Shown: piece by piece, positions 38,180 to 43,969 of the stretch
Layout: the number at the start of each line of letters is the position of its first letter
Position numbering within the stretch: the stretch's first letter is position 1
NCBI RefSeq assembly: GCF_036997485.1
Contig: NZ_JAWLPU010000005.1
Span: 1-43,969 of the forward strand
DNA from: Brachyspira pilosicoli
Lineage (GTDB): Bacteria > Spirochaetota > Brachyspiria > Brachyspirales > Brachyspiraceae
DNA: 43,969 nucleotides
Direction of reading: 5' to 3'
The notes under the pieces: generated by a model
Seen by the model: the letters and a program-made list of their open reading frames with translations, nothing else
What the model was told of the DNA's origin: nothing
Database searches by the model: none
Position numbers and translations under genes: made by a program

Positions 38180-39012
38180 AAATAAAAAAAGAACTATTAA
38201 GAGAAATTATTTTAAGTGCTATTGGTATATTAATTACATGTGTATTTTTATTTCCACTATTAATAATACTTTTTAGCTCATTAAAAACAGAAGCTGAAAT
38301 ATTTTCATCAAATATGACTCTTTTACCAAAAAAAATAGATATTTCTAGTTATATAGATCAATTTAAAAATTTTAATATTTTAAGAGCGTTTTTAAATTCA
38401 TTTATCATAGCTTTATTTTCTACAATGTTATCATTAATGTTGTCAATACCATGCTCTTATGGTTTGGCAAGATACAATATACCATTGAAAAAATCTATTC
38501 TTTTGGTATTTTTATTAACGCAATTATTGCCAACATCGTTAATTCTAACCCCGCTTTTTATAATGTTTACAAAATTAAAATTAATAAACTCTTATGTAGG
38601 ACCTATATTGGCTACGGCTACTGTTTCAATTCCTTTTACTATACTAATAATGAGAACTATATTTATAAAAGCGCCTAAAGAACTTGAGGAGGCAGGAAAA
38701 ATAGATGGATGTACTTCATTTCAAACTTTTATAAAAATATTTTTGCCAATATCAAAACCCGGATTGATAACAGCTGCATCATTTTCTTTCATAATGGCTT
38801 GGAATGATTTAATATTTTCTATGACATTTAATAACAATGCTAATTTAAGACCTATGACTGCAGGAATATATAATTTTATGTCTACTTATGGTACTCAATG
38901 GAATAGAATAATGGCTTATGCAGTTCTACTTGTATTGCCTGTGGTTGTAATTTTTGTTCTTTTACAAAAATATATAGTTGGCGGGCTTTTAGAGGGCTCT
39001 GTAAAAGGATAA
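38176..39012 (+). CDS. ABC sugar transporter permease 2 (MalG/UgpE-type)
   Basis: The 278-residue protein has about six membrane helices, SSLKTEAEIF after the first helix, and SIPCSYGLARYNIP in the second. The EAA loop is EEAGKIDGCTSFQTFIKIFLPISKPG near residue 170-195, followed by MAWNDLIFSMTFN. The C-terminus QKYIVGGLLEGSVKG is the classic MalG-family ending. The start overlaps the stop of permease 1, a common sign of coupled translation of equimolar subunits. Together they form the channel of the importer. Confidence 0.95.
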   Translation: MKIKKELLREIILSAIGILITCVFLFPLLIILFSSLKTEAEIFSSNMTLLPKKIDISSYIDQFKNFNILRAFLNSFIIALFSTMLSLMLSIPCSYGLARYNIPLKKSILLVFLLTQLLPTSLILTPLFIMFTKLKLINSYVGPILATATVSIPFTILIMRTIFIKAPKELEEAGKIDGCTSFQTFIKIFLPISKPGLITAASFSFIMAWNDLIFSMTFNNNANLRPMTAGIYNFMSTYGTQWNRIMAYAVLLVLPVVVIFVLLQKYIVGGLLEGSVKG

Positions 39013-39056
39013 TATTTGTAATAATAAATTAATTTTCTAATTAAAAGGAGATAAAA

Positions 39057-41342
39057 ATGAAATTTTTAAATGGAATGTGGGAAATAAAAAAAGGTGTAAA
39101 ACTTAATAGAGTAAGACATGTATTTGAAATTCATAATAATGGTAATTCACTTACTATTATTGCTCCAACTGTATTGGTAAAACAGAATGCTGATACATTA
39201 AATATTGCATTATTAACAATTAACATATCTTCACCTTTAGAAGATGTTATTAAATTAAAAGCTACACATCATGATGGCAAATTAGATAAAGGGCCTCATT
39301 TTGAAATTTATGAAAAAACAAATGTAAAAGTTTCAATAGAAGAAACAGAAGAGTATGTAAAGTTTACTTCAGGAAAAACTAGTGTTTTAATAAAAAAAGG
39401 CGATGCATGGTCTATGACATATTCTTATGATGGAAAATATTTGACTTCAAGCGAAGAACATGGACTTGCTTATATAATAGATGAAAATGGTAATTCTCAT
39501 ATTAGAGAGATGTTAAATATAGCTCCTACAGAATGTATTTATGGATTAGGTGAACGATTTACTGCTTATGTAAAAAATGGACAAACTGTAAATATGTGGA
39601 ATGAAGACGGAGGTACTTGTACAGAGATAGCTTATAAAAATGTACCTTTCTTTATTTCAAATAGGAAATATGGTGTTTTAGTAAATGACAGTGGCCCTGT
39701 TTCTTATGAGATTGGAACAGAAGTTGTATCAAAAACACAATTTTCTATTCAAGATGAATCATTAGAATATTATTTTATAGCTTCTAAATCAATGAAAGGA
39801 GTTATTGAAAATTATACAACTTTAACAGGAAAACCTGCACTTCCTCCTGCTTGGTCTTTTGGTTTATGGCTTAGCACATCTTTTACTACTGATTATGATG
39901 AGAAAGTAGTTAATTCTTTTATAGATGGAATGATAGATAGAAATATACCATTAAATGTATTCCATTTTGACTGTTTTTGGATGAAGCCTTTTAGATGGTG
40001 TAATATGGAGTTTGATGATAAAAATTTTAAAGATCCTGTATCTTTCCTTTCTAATATAAAATCTAAAGGAATAAAGATATGCGTATGGATAAATCCTTAT
40101 GTAGGACAGCTTTCTAGTATGTTTGAAGAAGGTAAAAAAAATGGCTATTTCATAAAAAAAACAAATGGAGATGTTTGGCAATGGGATATGTGGCAAGCGG
40201 GAATGGCTGTTGTAGATTTTACTAACCCTGAAGCTTGCAAATGGTATGCTAGTAAATTGGAAAAATTAGTAGACATGGGAGTTGATACATTCAAAACAGA
40301 TTTTGGTGAAAGAATACCTTGGGAGGATGTTGTTTATTATGGCGGAGAAGATCCTTTAAAAATGCATAATTATTATACTCATTTATATAATCAATGTGTA
40401 TTTGGCGTTTTAGAAAAGAAATTTGGAAAAGATAAGGCTTTAGTTTTTGCTCGTTCTGGTACTGCTGGCGGACAAAAATTCCCTGTACATTGGGGTGGAG
40501 ATTCTACAGCAACTTATGAATCTATGGCTGAAACTTTAAGAGGAGGGCTTTCTTTAGCTATGAGTGGTTATTCTTTTTGGAGCCATGATATAAGCGGTTT
40601 TGAAACAACTGCAACTCCTGATTTATATAAAAGATGGGTTGCTTTTGGATTATTATCTTCTCACAGCAGACTTCATGGATCTAAAAGTTATAGGGTGCCT
40701 TGGAATTTTGATGAAGAATCTGTAGATGTGCTTAGAAAATTTACTAATTTAAAATGTGAATTAATGCCTTATATTTATTCAACTTCAATTAATGCTCATA
40801 TCACAGGTATACCAGTTTTGAGAAGTATGATAATGGAATTTGAAGATGATTTGTCATGCAGATACTTAGATTTACAATATATGTTCGGGGATAATATATT
40901 GGTAGCTCCAGTATTTAACGATGAAAGCATTGCTAATTATTATTTGCCTAAGGGAAAATGGACTAATATATTAAATAATAAATTATATAATTGTGAAGAT
41001 ACTGGAAAATGGATAGAAGAAAAACATGATTATATGAGTGTTCCTATATTAGCTAAAGAAAATTCTGTAATTGCTTTTGGAAATAATAATAAATTATGTG
41101 ACTATGAATATATGGATAACATTAATTATCATATATATGAACCTTTAAATAATATTGAGACAAAAATATTTAATTCTGATACTTCATTAGCTTGTGAAGT
41201 TAATGTGAAAAGAGAAGCAAATGCAATAAAAATTACAGTTACTAATGCCCCTTATGCTTGGAAAGCTACTTTACATTTAAATGGTAAAATACAAGTTTTA
41301 GAGGCTAAAAAAGATCAAAAAGAATTAGTATTTAATATATAA
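39057..41342 (+). CDS. yicI: GH31 alpha-xylosidase, YicI type
   Basis: The 761-residue cytoplasmic enzyme (E. coli YicI is 772) has an N-terminal beta-sandwich, the GH31 TIM barrel from about residue 260, and C-terminal beta domains. The catalytic nucleophile is Asp ~415 in FKTDFGERIPW, and the acid/base Asp ~482 lies in VHWGGDSTATYESM. Both the positions and the KTDFGERIP context match YicI closely. FHFDCFWMKPFRWC and WSHDISGFE complete the active site. YicI removes alpha-1,6-linked xylose from isoprimeverose and the non-reducing ends of xyloglucan oligosaccharides. No signal peptide is present, so the substrate must be imported. AAGGAGA precedes the ATG, 44 bases after the permease gene. 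Confidence 0.93.
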   Translation: MKFLNGMWEIKKGVKLNRVRHVFEIHNNGNSLTIIAPTVLVKQNADTLNIALLTINISSPLEDVIKLKATHHDGKLDKGPHFEIYEKTNVKVSIEETEEYVKFTSGKTSVLIKKGDAWSMTYSYDGKYLTSSEEHGLAYIIDENGNSHIREMLNIAPTECIYGLGERFTAYVKNGQTVNMWNEDGGTCTEIAYKNVPFFISNRKYGVLVNDSGPVSYEIGTEVVSKTQFSIQDESLEYYFIASKSMKGVIENYTTLTGKPALPPAWSFGLWLSTSFTTDYDEKVVNSFIDGMIDRNIPLNVFHFDCFWMKPFRWCNMEFDDKNFKDPVSFLSNIKSKGIKICVWINPYVGQLSSMFEEGKKNGYFIKKTNGDVWQWDMWQAGMAVVDFTNPEACKWYASKLEKLVDMGVDTFKTDFGERIPWEDVVYYGGEDPLKMHNYYTHLYNQCVFGVLEKKFGKDKALVFARSGTAGGQKFPVHWGGDSTATYESMAETLRGGLSLAMSGYSFWSHDISGFETTATPDLYKRWVAFGLLSSHSRLHGSKSYRVPWNFDEESVDVLRKFTNLKCELMPYIYSTSINAHITGIPVLRSMIMEFEDDLSCRYLDLQYMFGDNILVAPVFNDESIANYYLPKGKWTNILNNKLYNCEDTGKWIEEKHDYMSVPILAKENSVIAFGNNNKLCDYEYMDNINYHIYEPLNNIETKIFNSDTSLACEVNVKREANAIKITVTNAPYAWKATLHLNGKIQVLEAKKDQKELVFNI

Positions 41343-41373
41343 ATAGTATTAAATATTAAAGGAGATATTAGCT

Positions 41374-43362
41374 ATGTTTGGTTTTCAAATTTTAGAAGAT
41401 CGTGTTTATTGGCGAAATAAAGGGGAAACTATTTGTTTAGAGCCATACGGTGAAAACACAATAAGGTTTAGAGGTATTAATGCTAATAATGTTATAGAAG
41501 AAAATTGGACTCTTCTTCCTAAAAAGAATAGCGATTTTAAAATTATTGATCAAAAAGATAAAGTTGTAATTAAGAATGGAAAAATATCAGTAGAGATATT
41601 AGAAAATGGAACTATAAATTACATGAATGCTAATTCTGAATATATTCTAAAAGAGTATTGGATAGATGAAAGAGAGCTTACTATAAAATTAAGAGATGCA
41701 AGAACATATAAAATGGTTACAAGTGATGTGTTTGAAGGAAGAGTATATTTTAAGCCTAATGATAAAGAACATTTTTATGGTATGGGTTCTTATCAGCATA
41801 ATATATTTGATTTAAAAGGCTCTACTATAGAATTATGTCATAAAAACACACAATCATCTATACCTTTTTTCTATTCTTCGTTGGGATATGGTTTTGTATG
41901 GAATAATCCAGCTGTTGGAAAAGCTGAATTAGTAAAAAATCATACGATGATTAAAGCAGAGCGTACAAAGCAGTTAGATTATTTAATATTTGCTGGAGAT
42001 AATCCAAATGAAATAGTAACTAATTTATCAAAACTATACGGACAAACTCCAATGTTGCCGGAATGGGCAGCTGGTTTTTGGCAATGTAAATTACGCTATG
42101 AAACACAGGAAGAGGTATTAAATATTGCTAGAGAGCATAAAAAAAGAAATATACCTTTATCTGTTATAGTTATAGATTTCTTTCACTGGACAGAACAGGG
42201 TGAATGGAAATTTGACCCTAAGGCTTTTCCAAATCCTAAAGCTATGGTAGATGAATTAAATGAAATGGGAATAAAACTAATGGTTTCTATTTGGCCAACT
42301 GTTGACCCTAAAAGTGAGAATTATCAATATATGGTAAAAAATAATTATATAGTACGCTCAGAAGTAGGCGTTCCTGTATTCTTAATGTTTTTAGGACCTG
42401 AAACATATTATGATGCTACTAATAGCGAAGCTAGGGAATATGTATGGAATATTGTAAAAAAGAATTACTATGATTTTGGAATAAAAACTTTTTGGTTAGA
42501 TGAAGCTGAACCAGAAATTAAACCTAGTGATTACTCTAATTTAAGATATTGTATTGGAAATGGATTGGAAGTAACTAATATATATCCATATTATTATGCT
42601 AAAACTTTTTATGATGGCATGAAGCAGCAGGGTGAAAGTGATGTGGTCAATTTAATTAGATGTAACTGGCTTGGTTCCCAAAAATATGGAACTGTTGTTT
42701 GGTCTGGTGATATACCATCTACATACGAGTCTATGCTTAAACAGATTAAAATAGTTATGAGTATGGCTATGTGTGGTATGTCATGGTGGACTATGGATAT
42801 AGGTGGCTTTTTTGGAGGGGATGCTAATTCTGAAGAGTTTAGAGAGTTATTTGTTAGATGGTTTCAATTTGGAGCTTTCTGTCCAATATTTAGAAATCAT
42901 GGTTTTAGATTGTCGCAAATAAATACTTCTGATTGCAATAGCGGCGGACCTAATGAATTATGGAGTTATGGTGAAGATAATTATAAAATATTATTAAAAT
43001 ACACTTTAATTAGAGAAAGATTAAAACCATATATAATGAAACTCATGAAAGAAACTCATGAATTTGGAACTCCTGTTGTTAGACCTCTATTTTATGAATA
43101 TTATAAAGATGAAGAAACTTTTTTAATAGAAGATCAATATATGTTTGGAGATTCTATTTTAGTAGCGCCTATATATAAAGAAAAAACAGAAAGCAGAGAT
43201 GTTTATTTACCTAAAAATTCTAAATGGATATATGTATGGAATAACAAAGAGTATGAGGGAGGACAATATATTAAAGTAGAAGCAGATATTAGTAAAATTC
43301 CTCTATTTGTTAAAAATACAGATGAAGGAAAAGAATTGAGAAAATTGATAGTAGAAGAATAA
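41374..43362 (+). CDS. Second GH31 family glycosidase, alpha-xylosidase-like (XylS/XylQ type)
   Basis: The 662-residue protein lacks a signal peptide. The nucleophile is Asp ~376 in TFWLDEAEPE and the acid/base Asp ~446 in VVWSGDIPSTYESM. WTMDIGGFFGG and RWFQFGAFCPIFRNHG follow. The WLDEAEP context is that of the XylS/Xyl31-type alpha-xylosidases rather than the KTDFGE group, so this is a different GH31 branch from its upstream neighbour. Lactobacillus XylQ, which acts on imported isoprimeverose, is a plausible functional relative (from memory). Alternative activities, such as alpha-glucosidase on an unusual linkage, cannot be excluded. AAAGGAG precedes the start, 31 bases after the first GH31 gene. 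It is the last gene before a terminator-like hairpin. Confidence 0.85.
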   Translation: MFGFQILEDRVYWRNKGETICLEPYGENTIRFRGINANNVIEENWTLLPKKNSDFKIIDQKDKVVIKNGKISVEILENGTINYMNANSEYILKEYWIDERELTIKLRDARTYKMVTSDVFEGRVYFKPNDKEHFYGMGSYQHNIFDLKGSTIELCHKNTQSSIPFFYSSLGYGFVWNNPAVGKAELVKNHTMIKAERTKQLDYLIFAGDNPNEIVTNLSKLYGQTPMLPEWAAGFWQCKLRYETQEEVLNIAREHKKRNIPLSVIVIDFFHWTEQGEWKFDPKAFPNPKAMVDELNEMGIKLMVSIWPTVDPKSENYQYMVKNNYIVRSEVGVPVFLMFLGPETYYDATNSEAREYVWNIVKKNYYDFGIKTFWLDEAEPEIKPSDYSNLRYCIGNGLEVTNIYPYYYAKTFYDGMKQQGESDVVNLIRCNWLGSQKYGTVVWSGDIPSTYESMLKQIKIVMSMAMCGMSWWTMDIGGFFGGDANSEEFRELFVRWFQFGAFCPIFRNHGFRLSQINTSDCNSGGPNELWSYGEDNYKILLKYTLIRERLKPYIMKLMKETHEFGTPVVRPLFYEYYKDEETFLIEDQYMFGDSILVAPIYKEKTESRDVYLPKNSKWIYVWNNKEYEGGQYIKVEADISKIPLFVKNTDEGKELRKLIVEE

Positions 43363-43439
43363 AATAATAGTATTTTTAGTTAATTTTATTTTTTAGCGAG
43401 CTGTTTACTAAAAATAGATAAATAAAAAATTTAATGTAA

Positions 43440-43474
43440 TAGAGATTACTATTAATTAATGGTAATCTCTATCT
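43440..43474 (+). terminator. Terminator-like hairpin at the end of the xylA operon
   Basis: A 14-base-pair stem (43440-43453 with 43458-43471, one G-T pair) and a 4-base loop are followed by a weak T-run (TCTTTG). Confidence 0.6.
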
Positions 43475-43502
43475 TTGATAAAATGTTAATATATGGTATG
43501 TT
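43475..43502 (+). promoter_or_regulatory. Possible promoter of the ABC ATPase gene
   Basis: TTGATA (43475-43480), a 16-base spacer and TATGTT (43497-43502), directly after the hairpin and about 40 bases before the ATG. Confidence 0.4.
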
Positions 43503-43540
43503 AATATTAAATATCTAAAATTATTTCTTGGAGATATATT

Positions 43541-43969
43541 ATGTCTAGTATAAAATTTGAGCATGTAAAAAAAGTATATGACAACAAAGTTGAGGTAGTT
43601 AAAGACTTTAGTTTGGATATAGCTGATAAAGAGTTTGTAATTCTTGTAGGTCCTTCAGGCTGCGGTAAATCTACAACTTTACGTATGATAGCTGGTCTTG
43701 AAGAGATTACAGATGGTAAACTTTATATTGGAGATAGACTCATAAATGATGTAGCTCCAAAAGACAGAGATATTGCTATGGTGTTTCAGAACTATGCCTT
43801 ATATCCGCACATGTCTGTATTTAAGAACATGGCTTTTGGGTTGGAACTTAGAAAAACTCCAAAAGATGAAATTAAGAAAAGAGTTGAATGGGCAGCACAA
43901 GTACTTGATATAGCTCATTTGCTTGACAGAAAACCTAAGGCATTATCTGGCGGTCAGCGTCAAAGGGTA
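43541..43969 (+). CDS. ABC transporter ATPase, MsmX/UgpC/MalK type, cut by right edge
   Basis: The first 143 codons are present. They contain the A-loop region [19 protein letters not shown], Walker [17 protein letters not shown] (near residue 38), the Q-loop [20 protein letters not shown], and the start of the signature LSGGQRQR at the window edge. Walker B and the regulatory C-terminal domain lie outside. This is the class that energises CUT1 importers; [18 protein letters not shown] is typical. TTGGAGA (43528-43534) is the ribosome site. It follows the permease/GH31 operon but after a hairpin and with its own possible promoter. That fits a shared ATPase serving several sugar importers as well as the neighbouring one. 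Confidence 0.92.
   Translation, partial: MSSIKFEHVKKVYDNKVEVVKDFSLDIADKEFVILVGPSGCGKSTTLRMIAGLEEITDGKLYIGDRLINDVAPKDRDIAMVFQNYALYPHMSVFKNMAFGLELRKTPKDEIKKRVEWAAQVLDIAHLLDRKPKALSGGQRQRV

Noticed and set aside
43371-43416. TATTTTTAGT / ACTAAAAATA inverted pair with TTTACTAA core near the ABC ATPase, as a third XylR site
   Set aside because: The 8-base core TTAGTAAA also occurs by chance elsewhere in the window (near 8313, 14348 and 18034), and the GC-containing part of the 12-base element is missing.

Overview
The window is AT-rich chromosomal DNA that is most simply read as a spirochaete of the genus Brachyspira. The evidence is the very low GC content with AT-ending codons, a multi-kilobase low-complexity coiled-coil gene, the mix of lipoproteins, a GerMN protein and a DUF115 protein in a non-spore-forming gene set, and a tRNA-Ile/tRNA-Ala pair lying outside any rRNA operon. 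The genus call is an inference from content; no database search was possible.

Layout. (1) 1-7885: a giant coiled-coil gene cut by the left edge, with tandem 40-residue and 30-residue repeats and a helix-turn-helix-like tail. (2) 7886-8349: a 464-base gap with a long hairpin and GC-rich islands that no gene explains. (3) 8350-14306: a COG0523 metallochaperone with a His/Cys-rich tail, a small lipoprotein, murD, a chemoreceptor fused to a hemerythrin domain, and a convergent DUF4416 gene. (4) 14455-17934: the rpmH-rnpA-yidD-yidC-jag cluster behind a near-consensus promoter, with no dnaA or mnmE beside it. (5) 18064-24805: a lipoprotein, a membrane-anchored Asn-rich GerMN protein, the overlapping pair ispA/DUF115, and an exported protein of unknown function. 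(6) 24992-29672: a PEGA-domain protein, adk, and on the minus strand an aminotransferase-aminopeptidase pair. (7) 29732-30356: a promoter-tRNA-Ile-tRNA-Ala-terminator unit and a small exported ankyrin protein. (8) 30410-43969: a sugar locus.

The sugar locus is the main functional system. A divergent pair (FGGY kinase of xylulokinase type on minus, ROK repressor on plus) is followed by xylose isomerase, two near-duplicate solute-binding lipoproteins, two CUT1 permeases and two different cytoplasmic GH31 enzymes with alpha-xylosidase features. A separately promoted ABC ATPase of MsmX/UgpC type is cut by the right edge. Together they could import an alpha-xyloside (isoprimeverose or xyloglucan fragments are the best guess), release xylose in the cytoplasm and feed it through xylulose to xylulose 5-phosphate. 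A shared 12-base element (TTAGTAAAATSA) just downstream of the predicted kinase and isomerase promoters, present as a 16-base inverted repeat at xylA, is the candidate operator of the ROK protein.
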